Shown here in pieces: positions 1-6,911 of a DNA stretch of 17,226 nt. The stretch's first letter is position 1. Each line of letters starts with the position of its first letter. The notes beneath the pieces were generated by a model that saw nothing but the letters and a program-made list of their open reading frames with translations, was not told the origin of the DNA and searched no databases. Origin of the DNA: JAZDFC01 sp043808235 (GTDB lineage: Bacteria; Bacteroidota; Ignavibacteria; Ignavibacteriales; Melioribacteraceae); contig JAZDFC010000006.1 in assembly GCA_043808235.1 (NCBI GenBank), positions 1 to 17,226 of the forward strand. Direction: 5' to 3'. The translations under genes and the position numbers were made by a program.

Positions 1-1514
1 TCGCAGTTAACTGTTACATCTACTGTATGAGTCGATTCGTTTCCATCGCTGTCTTTTGTATCATCTGAGCCTTGATCTTTACTTGTTGCATACCATTTTA
101 GTTGATCGCTGCTTGCAAGTACGCCGCCGGTGGTAAAGTTAGCGTCGGCTAATTTTACTACATACGTTCCGTTGGCTAAGCCGGTGAATTGATACAAGCC
201 GTTTGCATCCGTTGTGGTTGTTGCTACAACTGCGTTGCTTTGAATCAATTGTACTACTACACTTTCAATGCCCGGTTCGTTGGTATCTTGAATGCCATCT
301 ACATCTTTATCGTGCCATACATAATCGCCGATGGTGTTTGTGCATGGTTCACAAAGTACATCAACTATCCATGTATCGGTTGTTTGTACGTCGGGTAAGT
401 ATGTACCGTTTGGTAGAACAGGATGCCCGATTGCGGATGCGGTGTTTGTCAATTCGCCGCATGTCCCGGTTGCAGGAGTATATGTTTTTGTGAATGTCCA
501 TACTTCGCCCGGTAATACGGGTGATTTAGACGCAATCTGATGGTCGCCGCTTGGATTTATCATTGCATCGTAAACCTGTGCACCACCGCTTAATTTCAAG
601 TCACCGCAGTTTTCAACCGTGAAGGTATAGGTAATTGTACCGCCAGTTTGAATTGTTTGCGGACCGGTCTTTTGAAGACTAATACACGATTTATAGAAAC
701 CAAAATCTATTGTAGGATTATTCTGACAATTGAGCGTTACATCCACTGTATGAGTCGAAACATCACCGTCGCTGTCTTTTGTATCGTCGCTACCTTGATT
801 CTTTTTTGTCGCGTACCATTTTAATTCATTGCTGCTTGAGAGAACTCCGCCTGTTGTGAAGTTAGCGTCAGCTAATTTTACGGTGTATGTTCCGTTGGCG
901 AGTCCGGTGAATTGATAAAAACCGTTTGCATCGGTGGTGGTGGTTGCTATCACTGCATTGCTCTGTAATAACTGTACTACTACACCTTGAATACCAGGTT
1001 CATTAGAATCTTGAACACCATCTACGTCTTTATCATGCCAGACAAAATCACCAATTGAATTTGTACATACCACATCGCATGATGGTCCCGTTACAAGTCC
1101 GGTGTTAACTGTTGTTCCTGCTTTAACAGCAGCAACATCAACATCAATTTGACCGTAAAGCCCATTTAATTTAAAACTAAAAGTTTTTGTTTCATTGGGT
1201 TGAACTGAAATATCCCATTTAATGCCCTCTACACCGGTAGTCGGGTCATATCCCCTTGTATAAGCATAATTTGACCACAATACATTATGATTATCGCATA
1301 AAGCCAAAACCCAATGCGATAAAGCTGGATTTACACCGGTACCCGAAACTGTGTACGTCCATGTCGAGGTATTATTTACCTGGTCATAAGTTACTTCATT
1401 GAAGGTAACGTTATAATTACCGATTAAAGTAGCATGAGTTGTTATCTGGAAAAATAAAAAGAAAATTGCAGATGCCATTATAATCGACTTATTAAAACTG
1501 TTGAATTTATGCAT
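1..1514 (-). CDS. Secreted SdrD B-like repeat protein, N-terminal part (runs off the left edge)
   Basis: Reading from ATG at 1514 gives 504 codons without a stop, and the gene continues past the left edge. An AGAGGAG ribosome binding site lies just upstream. Residues 1-28 form a signal peptide with a hydrophobic stretch (IIMASAIFFLFFQITT). Residues 29-149 form a beta-rich domain I do not recognise. Residues 150-263 and 391-504 are two SdrD B-like domains, each with an IGD(F/Y)VWHDKDVDG motif whose DxDxDG pattern suggests calcium binding. About 96 of 114 residues are identical between the two. Between them, residues 275-385 resemble a DUF11-type beta-sandwich. Such proteins are cell-surface or secreted; in this phylum they often end in a type IX secretion sorting domain, but that end is not visible here. 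Possible roles are adhesion or surface structure, which is inference. The 84% identity of the two domains suggests recent internal duplication. Confidence 0.85.
   Translation of the reverse strand, partial: MHKFNSFNKSIIMASAIFFLFFQITTHATLIGNYNVTFNEVTYDQVNNTSTWTYTVSGTGVNPALSHWVLALCDNHNVLWSNYAYTRGYDPTTGVEGIKWDISVQPNETKTFSFKLNGLYGQIDVDVAAVKAGTTVNTGLVTGPSCDVVCTNSIGDFVWHDKDVDGVQDSNEPGIQGVVVQLLQSNAVIATTTTDANGFYQFTGLANGTYTVKLADANFTTGGVLSSSNELKWYATKKNQGSDDTKDSDGDVSTHTVDVTLNCQNNPTIDFGFYKSCISLQKTGPQTIQTGGTITYTFTVENCGDLKLSGGAQVYDAMINPSGDHQIASKSPVLPGEVWTFTKTYTPATGTCGELTNTASAIGHPVLPNGTYLPDVQTTDTWIVDVLCEPCTNTIGDYVWHDKDVDGIQDTNEPGIESVVVQLIQSNAVVATTTTDANGLYQFTGLANGTYVVKLADANFTTGGVLASSDQLKWYATSKDQGSDDTKDSDGNESTHTVDVTVNC
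3..344 (-). repeat. SdrD B-like coding repeat, second copy
   Basis: This stretch encodes residues 391-504 of the surface protein and matches 726-1067 with a constant offset of 723 bp (241 codons) and no indels. Most differences are conservative substitutions, which points to duplication followed by purifying selection or gene conversion. Confidence 0.85.
726..1067 (-). repeat. SdrD B-like coding repeat, first copy
   Basis: This stretch encodes residues 150-263 of the surface protein, the partner of the copy at 3-344. Each unit begins and ends at a cysteine codon (C150 and C263; C391 and C504). The real repeat unit is probably the 241-residue SdrD plus DUF11-like module. Confidence 0.85.
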
Positions 1515-1564
1515 AAGCTCCTCTGAGTAAATAATTTGATTACTATTATTAGCAGAGCCTTTTC

Positions 1565-1580
1565 TCCAAATAAAATGCCA
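1565..1580 (-). promoter_or_regulatory. Possible sigma-54 (-24/-12) promoter of the SdrD-type gene
   Basis: On the minus strand the sequence is TGGCATTTTATTTGGA. It has the sigma-54 layout of GG, ten bases, then G at -13, with TGGCA and TTTG matching the consensus; the -12 base is G instead of C. Transcription would start near 1553, giving a leader of about 40 nt before the ATG at 1514. The dyad at 1631-1647 sits about 86 bp upstream of that point, a normal distance for an enhancer. One mismatch at an important base keeps confidence modest. Confidence 0.4.
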
Positions 1581-1630
1581 CAAATTCATCTTGATTTCGT
1601 TCGTTTTTGTGTCTATGGTATTGGAAGTAA

Positions 1631-1647
1631 TGTCTCAATTTGAGAGA
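1631..1647. promoter_or_regulatory. Palindromic operator-like site upstream of the SdrD-type gene
   Basis: TGTCTCAATTTGAGAGA is a 17-bp dyad around T1639. The central 13 bp (1633-1645) are perfectly symmetric, and the outer two bases of each arm contain one mismatch. Size and spacing suit a dimeric regulator such as a sigma-54 activator acting on the minus-strand promoter at 1565-1580. It could also serve the ccmC side, although ccmC starts more than 350 bp away. Confidence 0.4.
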
Positions 1648-2007
1648 TAAGTGATATTGATACATTAACTTTCATTTAACGGGGTAGAGAGTTTTAAATT
1701 CGTCAATGATTAAACCTGGGAACTCATGTATGCAAGAAATCAAAGCACTCGGTTTGATGATAATAGAATTAGTGACGAACGGGTTTTAGGATTTCAGTTT
1801 AATTGTACTATGAGGAAAAGACATCAAATTCAGCAATTTGCATTTTAAAATAATTCTGAACTACTTCCTATAAAACCGTGTTAATGGATTCATATGAAGT
1901 GTCGATTATCTATATTATGTCCTAATTTTGTAGATGAAAAGAAAGAAAATGTTTTATATTTTGTACCGGAAGTCTAAATTTATTTTTACTCAATTATATG
2001 TGAAATT
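1648..2007. other. Intergenic stretch without a recognised gene
   Basis: This region lies between the divergent SdrD-type gene and ccmC. A 40-codon frame at 1726-1848 has no convincing ribosome binding site or recognisable product. A TATATTTTG at 1955-1963 is close to a Bacteroidota -7 box but has no partner at the right distance. No RNA gene or strong hairpin was seen. The 18-mer at 1702-1719 nearly matches 6131-6148. Confidence 0.5.
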
Positions 2008-2706
2008 ATGATCTGGAAAATTATTTTATTTGTTGCAATGTGCTTTGTAATTATTGCCGGTTTATCTTTCCCCATAGTTGATAGTCCTTCGTCGTGGTAT
2101 GAATTTCCTAATATTCCCGGGTTGGAGGAAAAAGCAAAAATCATTTTCTTTCACGTTCCAACTGCATGGTTGGCATCTATAGCTTTTTTGATGACAATGG
2201 TTTACGGGATTAAATATCTCGTTAAAAAAAACATTGACGACGATGCTCGTTCGCATGCAGCGCTTCAACTTGGAATGATGTTTTGTATTCTCGCGACGGT
2301 TACCGGCTCGATTTGGGCAAAGTTCACATGGGGAGCTTTCTGGCATTGGGACCCGCGGGAGACAAGTATTTTTATTTTACTTTTAATATATGGCTCCCTA
2401 TTCGCGCTGCGTTCGGCTGTTGAGAATGAAGATAAAAGAGCCCGGCTATCAGCAGTTTATTCGATCATCGCATTTTTAACAGTACCATTCTTTATCTTTA
2501 TAATGCCGCGGATTATGACCGGACTCCATCCCGGTTCTGCCGATGACTCAACCTCCGGTCCTGTAGTTGATTTTAAAATGAATGCAAACATGATGCTTGT
2601 ATTTTATATTTCGCTTGCTGCATTTACGGCTCTTTATTTTTGGATATGGAGAATATCCTATCGCTCACTGATTATTAAAGATAAAATTTTGAAAAAGTTA
2701 ATTTGA
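2008..2706 (+). CDS. ccmC: CcmC, heme transfer protein of cytochrome c maturation
   Basis: This is an inner-membrane protein of the CcmC/CcsA family, 232 residues, close to the usual length. In the Ccm pathway CcmC holds heme at the outer face of the membrane and loads it onto CcmE. Visible marks are the tryptophan-rich WWD segment at about 103-119 (WGAFWHWDPRET) and the two heme-ligand histidines, H49 in FFHVPTAW and H174 in GLHPGS, plus about six membrane segments. It opens the ccmC-ccmD-ccmE-ccmF run, and ccmD follows after 7 nt. No strong ribosome binding site precedes the ATG, but the protein start fits the family. Genes for CcmA and CcmB, its usual ABC partners, are not in this window. 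Confidence 0.95.
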   Translation: MIWKIILFVAMCFVIIAGLSFPIVDSPSSWYEFPNIPGLEEKAKIIFFHVPTAWLASIAFLMTMVYGIKYLVKKNIDDDARSHAALQLGMMFCILATVTGSIWAKFTWGAFWHWDPRETSIFILLLIYGSLFALRSAVENEDKRARLSAVYSIIAFLTVPFFIFIMPRIMTGLHPGSADDSTSGPVVDFKMNANMMLVFYISLAAFTALYFWIWRISYRSLIIKDKILKKLI

Positions 2707-2713
2707 GGTTACT

Positions 2714-2881
2714 GTGGACGGAATCTATTCTTTTTTAGAAACAAACTCTATTTATATCGTTTTATTCATTGTGTTGGTAGTATGGCTCGGTATTTTTCTT
2801 TTCCTCTACGGTACTGATAAACGCCTTAAGGATATTGAGAATGAGCTGGGCGAAAATTTTCATAAAAAGGAGCATAATTAA
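2714..2881 (+). CDS. ccmD: CcmD-like small membrane protein (GTG start)
   Basis: This is a 55-residue protein starting with GTG at 2714, five bases after a GAGG that overlaps the end of ccmC. It has one membrane helix (about residues 13-32, IYIVLFIVLVVWLGIFLFLY) followed by a charged cytoplasmic tail (TDKRLKDIENEL). Its TAA shares a base with the ATG of ccmE (TAATG), so the two are translationally coupled. Size, single helix, charged tail and position between ccmC and ccmE match CcmD, which stabilises the CcmC-CcmE complex and aids release of heme-loaded CcmE. The sequence itself is poorly conserved in this family, so the name rests largely on context. Confidence 0.85.
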   Translation: MDGIYSFLETNSIYIVLFIVLVVWLGIFLFLYGTDKRLKDIENELGENFHKKEHN

Positions 2882-3267
2882 TGAAGAACAAATATATATT
2901 CGGCGGATTTATCATCGTCGTTTTCCTCGGGATAATGGCGTATTTGTTTACGCAGACCAATGTTGCATACGAGGAAAATTTCTCTCAAATCATGAAGTCG
3001 ACCAAAACGATTAAGGCTACCGGAGCCTGGGTTAAAGAGAAAAGTTACGAGATGGATTCACAAAAAAATACTTTTACTTTCTATATGAAAGATTACTCCG
3101 GAACAGAGATGAAAGTAATGTATCACGGCAGTATTCCCAATAATTTCGAATCGGCTACGAGCGTTGTAGTTACCGGTAAATACGCGGACGGATGCTTTCA
3201 TGCATCGAACATACTAACAAAATGTCCATCTAAATACGAAGAACAATTTGAAGAAAGCTCAAGTTAG
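2881..3267 (+). CDS. ccmE: CcmE, periplasmic heme chaperone, CxxxY variant
   Basis: CcmE is a membrane-anchored periplasmic beta-barrel that binds heme covalently and passes it to CcmF. This 128-residue protein has an N-terminal anchor (about 5-25), an OB-fold body, and the C-terminal motif CPSKY at residues 115-119. Classical CcmE uses histidine in HxxxY; here that position is cysteine C115. CxxxY forms are known from Desulfovibrio and some archaea, where the Ccm system lacks CcmH and the usual CcmG. The gene overlaps ccmD by one base, and an AAAAGGAG ribosome binding site lies inside ccmD. The following gene, after 122 nt, is ccmF, with no ccmG or ccmH in sight, in keeping with that variant system. 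Confidence 0.93.
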   Translation: MKNKYIFGGFIIVVFLGIMAYLFTQTNVAYEENFSQIMKSTKTIKATGAWVKEKSYEMDSQKNTFTFYMKDYSGTEMKVMYHGSIPNNFESATSVVVTGKYADGCFHASNILTKCPSKYEEQFEESSS

Positions 3268-3389
3268 ATTAAAATATTTTGTCGAAATATAATTGAGAAT
3301 CATTCACGCAATAATTCTTCAACAGCAATTTTAATAAGTTTTTTGCTGACCGGAATTCAAATCCAATAATTTATGTTTAAGGGAGTATT

Positions 3390-5786
3390 ATGATTGGAAA
3401 TATATTATTAACGGCAGGACTGCTGGCCGCTATTTTTACCGCCGTAATGTATTACCTCACCTACAAAGGTTATGTTAACACTTTGAAACTTGCCCGCATT
3501 GGTTATCACACAACGGCAATATCCATAATTGCATCGAGTGCCTTGCTGCTTCATGCAATTCTTACGCATCAATACCAATATGAATATGTTTTCAGTTACA
3601 GCGGAAGCGGACTGCCTACCGGCTTACTTATGTCAACTTTTTATGCGGGACAGGAAGGGAGCTTTTTGTTGTGGACTTTATTCACGGCAATCGTCGGGTT
3701 AATCCTTTTGGAATACACCTCAAAAAGGGGCGACCTCGAACCGAGAGTTATGATGGTGTTTTCATTAACCGCCATATTTTTACTTGTGATGGTTAGTCCT
3801 CTACTAAAAAGCCCGTTTACATATATCTGGGCAGAGGCAACATTTATTGATATAAAATACATAAACCAGGCTTTCTTTTCGATGCCCTTCATGCAGAATT
3901 TTATTTTTACCGATCCGGACTCCCAAACTTCATTTGTGAAAATGAGCAGCGATTTATATGCGACTTTGGTTGCCAATAATATTTCAATTAATGAGTTCAT
4001 TATTCAAGGAAAGGGATTGAATCCTCTTTTACAAAATTTCTGGATGCAGATTCATCCGCCATTCCTCTTTGTAGGATTTGCCATGTCGGCCGTTCCGTTC
4101 TCATTTGCGATTTCTTCGCTGATTAAAAACGAATACAGGGAATGGATTAAACAATCATTGCCGTGGGTTCTTGCGGGTACAATGGTGCTTGGATTTGCTA
4201 TAATGCTTGGCGGATATTGGGCTTACGGTGTATTGGGCTGGGGCGGATATTGGGGATGGGACCCTGTCGAAAATTCGAGCCTTGTACCATGGATTATCGG
4301 TGTTGCATCAATTCATACTTTATTAGTTCAGAAAAAAACACAATCCGGCGGTGCAACCGGAAGATTCGGAAAAACAAATCTGATTCTTTGCATTCTTTCA
4401 TTTGTTCTTGTAATGTACAGTACGTTTTTAACTAGAAGCGGAATTCTGGGCGATGCTTCGGTTCATTCATTTGTCGCTCCGGGAATGATTGTCTTTTTAT
4501 TCCTACTCGGATTTTTAATTCTCTTTGCTTTAATGGGAATTGGAGGAATTATTTACCGTTGGAAATCCTTAACAGCACAATTCGATCACGAAGAAAATTT
4601 ACTCTCCCGTGAACTGGCACTGTTCACAGGCTCGGTGGCATTGATTGCTTCTGCATTAATTATTTTAGTTGGAACTTCAGCCCCAATGATTGGACAGACA
4701 GTTGAACTAAGATTTTATAACGAGCTAAATCTTCCTATCGCAATTATTATTGGATTATTAAACGGATTCAGTCTGCTTCTCAAATGGAAATTCTCCGATA
4801 AGAAAAATATTTGGAAAGAATCACGCAATTCGTTAATTGCAACTTTAGTGCTAACCTTACTGATCGTGCTAATCGGCAAGGTTTACGACTTGATGTTAAT
4901 CATTTTTACTCTTTCCGCAGCATTCACTTTGACTGTGAATTTAGAAATCGCGCTTAAAATTTTACGCGGAAGAAAAACTCATCTTGGGGGATACATTGCA
5001 CATACAGGTATTGCATTGTTCATGCTCGGTGTTATTGCAACGGGCGGATTCACCGAGGATCAAAAAGTAGATCTCGTCAAAGGTGAAAAAACCAAAGTGC
5101 TTGGTTACGATCTTGTGTTTACGGGTTATACTCCATTTGAAGATGGAAAGAAATACGCGTTCAATATAGATGTAATTCAGGGCAATAGTAAATCCACCGT
5201 TAGCCCGGTAATGTATATTGCCGAGTTTAACAATAGTCTTATGCGAGAACCGGATATACTAAATCAGTTTACAAAGGATTTTTATATATCGCCGCTCGGT
5301 TACGATGACAAACTAAGTGCCGATGCTACAGGCAATGCAGTACTGTTAAATAAAGGTGAAACAAAAAATATTAATGGTGTGGAAATTACTTTCGAGCAAT
5401 TTAATTTCCCCAAAGATGCTATGTCATCCATGATGGCGGGCGGTGAATTTTTTATCGGTGCAGATTTGAAAATAAACTATAACGGAAAAAGTTATGATGC
5501 CGAACCCGGAATGAAAAAAACCGGTGATGTTACGACTTATGACCCGGTAGAAATTCCCGATGCCAATTTGAAATTGCAACTACGGAACTTAAATGCGGCT
5601 GGTTCCATTGAATTAATAGTCTCGTCATTAACGGGCAGTACACCAACCGAAACCGGTTCACCGAAAGAAATTTTAAGTATTGAGGCAAGTGTTAAACCTT
5701 TTATTAATCTTGTTTGGGCCGGCATTGTTGTAATGGTTCTCGGATTTCTGCTTTCAATTATTCGCAGAACAAAAGAAGCGAATTAA
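3390..5786 (+). CDS. ccmF: CcmF, cytochrome c heme lyase
   Basis: CcmF is the large membrane protein that receives heme from CcmE and attaches it to apocytochrome c in the periplasm. Family marks are WMQIHPPFLFVGF (H222), the WWD segment GWGGYWGWDPVENSSLVPW at 283-301, and histidines H309, H359 and H538, which fit the conserved heme-ligand positions. There are many membrane helices through residue 550, then a large periplasmic domain (about 551-770) and a final helix (773-791). At 798 residues it is longer than the roughly 650 of E. coli CcmF. Part of the extra length is a segment at about 143-205, before the conserved NPLLQNFWMQIHPP, and part is the C-terminal periplasmic domain. GGGAG lies six bases before the ATG. 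Confidence 0.95.
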   Translation: MIGNILLTAGLLAAIFTAVMYYLTYKGYVNTLKLARIGYHTTAISIIASSALLLHAILTHQYQYEYVFSYSGSGLPTGLLMSTFYAGQEGSFLLWTLFTAIVGLILLEYTSKRGDLEPRVMMVFSLTAIFLLVMVSPLLKSPFTYIWAEATFIDIKYINQAFFSMPFMQNFIFTDPDSQTSFVKMSSDLYATLVANNISINEFIIQGKGLNPLLQNFWMQIHPPFLFVGFAMSAVPFSFAISSLIKNEYREWIKQSLPWVLAGTMVLGFAIMLGGYWAYGVLGWGGYWGWDPVENSSLVPWIIGVASIHTLLVQKKTQSGGATGRFGKTNLILCILSFVLVMYSTFLTRSGILGDASVHSFVAPGMIVFLFLLGFLILFALMGIGGIIYRWKSLTAQFDHEENLLSRELALFTGSVALIASALIILVGTSAPMIGQTVELRFYNELNLPIAIIIGLLNGFSLLLKWKFSDKKNIWKESRNSLIATLVLTLLIVLIGKVYDLMLIIFTLSAAFTLTVNLEIALKILRGRKTHLGGYIAHTGIALFMLGVIATGGFTEDQKVDLVKGEKTKVLGYDLVFTGYTPFEDGKKYAFNIDVIQGNSKSTVSPVMYIAEFNNSLMREPDILNQFTKDFYISPLGYDDKLSADATGNAVLLNKGETKNINGVEITFEQFNFPKDAMSSMMAGGEFFIGADLKINYNGKSYDAEPGMKKTGDVTTYDPVEIPDANLKLQLRNLNAAGSIELIVSSLTGSTPTETGSPKEILSIEASVKPFINLVWAGIVVMVLGFLLSIIRRTKEAN

Positions 5787-5817
5787 TGTAAAATGTAGAA
5801 TTTAGATTGTAGAATAC
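5785..5817 (+). repeat. Degenerate short tandem repeat after ccmF
   Basis: Directly after the ccmF stop come imperfect repeats of a TGTAGAAT-like unit (ATGTAAA, ATGTAGA, ATTTAGA, TTGTAGA). This is low-complexity sequence with no visible coding or hairpin role. Confidence 0.5.
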
Positions 5818-5853
5818 CAAACATTTGATTAGCATTATTTTGAGTGGTAATAG

Positions 5854-5929
5854 AACGCAGATTATTATGATCGGTTATGATTTCTTAAGCTAAACATCGA
5901 AAATCATACTTATCATAAAAATCTGCGTT
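5854..5929. repeat. Long imperfect inverted repeat (hairpin) between ccmF and the barrel gene
   Basis: The left arm (5854-5883) begins AACGCAGATTATTATGAT and the right arm (5901-5929) ends ATCATAAAAATCTGCGTT. About 26 of 30 positions pair, around a loop of some 17 nt. It could end ccm transcription, but no U-tract follows directly. It could also be a small non-autonomous mobile element, though no target-site duplication is evident. The rest of 5787-6156 holds no gene I can support. Confidence 0.65.
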
Positions 5930-6156
5930 ACATATTATTTCGATTTTTCACTTCAATATTATCTGAAAAAACAACAGTCTGCTAAAGAGGGTAGCTGTAC
6001 ATGCTTCAATTCACTACTGTTTGATATTTAGTCCACTTCATTCTGAACTTATAACTAATCTTTTGTTTTAATTCATTTTTTTAATCCATTTTAGTTATTT
6101 CCCGTGGCATTCGAATTGAATCTCATTACAGTCAATGATTAAAACTGGAGTATGAG

Positions 6157-6801
6157 ATGTGGAAAATTAGAACTATTGTCCTCGTTATTTTTTTACCGTG
6201 CATAATATTAGCGCAAAGAAACACTGCTGGATTCAAACTCGGCATGTATTCCCCGGAAGCGAGTGAAACCGGATTTATAATTGGATTTGAAACAGGAAGA
6301 TATGTCGACCGGTTTCTTGATATAGGATTCTCCATCGACTGGTTTAATAAAAATTATGTCGACGAATCGCTTATTGAACAGTTCGATGAATATTACGGCG
6401 GACCGGGAGGAACGATTAATGAGGTAAGGGCTAAAACAAACCTTCACGATATACCGGTGATGTTCAATGCAACAGGATATTTTCCGGTTGGACCCCGTGT
6501 TAATTTTTATGTAACCGGGGGAATCGGCGCGGAGGTTCTATTGATTTGGTATCGAAATTTTGAACAGCCCAACGATGATGAATTTAAAGCCGCCTTCGAT
6601 TTTAACTGGAGAGTAGGAACCGGAATCTCATACGAACTTGGACATCGCTCCGATTTGTTTGCCGAAATTGCTTATCATAATTCCGAACCGAGCTGGACAT
6701 ACGAAGTGGATAGCTATGCGGGTCATTCGAAAAGAGTATTCGAAAGAAAATTTGATATGAGCGGTGTGATGTTCAGAGTCGGAGTTAAGTTTTACTATTG
6801 A
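6157..6801 (+). CDS. Probable outer-membrane beta-barrel protein
   Basis: This 214-residue protein has an N-terminal signal peptide (KIRTIVLVIFLPCIILAQ, likely cut near residue 19 or 20). Alternating polar and hydrophobic strands follow, rich in Gly and aromatic residues, for example GFIIGFETGRYVDRFLDIGFSIDWF and FYVTGGIGAEVLLIW. It ends in strand GVMFRVGVKFYY, and a terminal aromatic residue is typical of barrels inserted by the BAM machinery. Size suggests an eight-stranded barrel of the OmpW/OmpA-like type. GGAG lies six bases before the chosen ATG. It stands alone, with long gaps on both sides. I cannot assign a substrate or specific family. Confidence 0.75.
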   Translation: MWKIRTIVLVIFLPCIILAQRNTAGFKLGMYSPEASETGFIIGFETGRYVDRFLDIGFSIDWFNKNYVDESLIEQFDEYYGGPGGTINEVRAKTNLHDIPVMFNATGYFPVGPRVNFYVTGGIGAEVLLIWYRNFEQPNDDEFKAAFDFNWRVGTGISYELGHRSDLFAEIAYHNSEPSWTYEVDSYAGHSKRVFERKFDMSGVMFRVGVKFYY

Positions 6802-6836
6802 CTCAGAATTGGAGGGCACGCTGTTAAAATCAATTC

Positions 6837-6865
6837 TTGACTTTTAGTAGTACGTCGGCAATATT
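6837..6865 (+). promoter_or_regulatory. Possible promoter of the acyl-CoA ligase gene
   Basis: TTGACT at 6837-6842 is followed after 17 bases by AATATT at 6860-6865, giving a good -35 and a 4-of-6 -10 box of the general sigma-70 type, 46 bp before the ATG. It does not match the Bacteroidota promoter seen at 12117-12146, so this is weak. Confidence 0.25.
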
Positions 6866-6911
6866 TCCATAGTTTAAAATAACTTCAATTCTAAATATGG
6901 AGATATAACTT

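Noticed and set aside
189..540. Three overlapping plus-strand frames of 69-96 codons
   Set aside because: They lie opposite the SdrD-type gene, whose minus-strand frame is open for 504 codons with clear domains; the plus-strand products resemble nothing known.
1726..1848. A 40-codon plus-strand frame in the SdrD/ccmC gap
   Set aside because: It has no convincing ribosome binding site, no recognisable motif and a composition typical of non-coding DNA.
1923..1963. TAATTTTG and TATATTTTG as a Bacteroidota -7 box for ccmC
   Set aside because: Neither has a TTTG partner 17-20 bases upstream, and TATATTTTG has one base too many between TA and TTTG.
3323..3348. CAGCAA/TTGCTG hairpin between ccmE and ccmF as a terminator
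   Set aside because: The stem is only 6 bp with a 14-nt AT-rich loop and no U-tract follows; a stop here would also split the ccm cluster.
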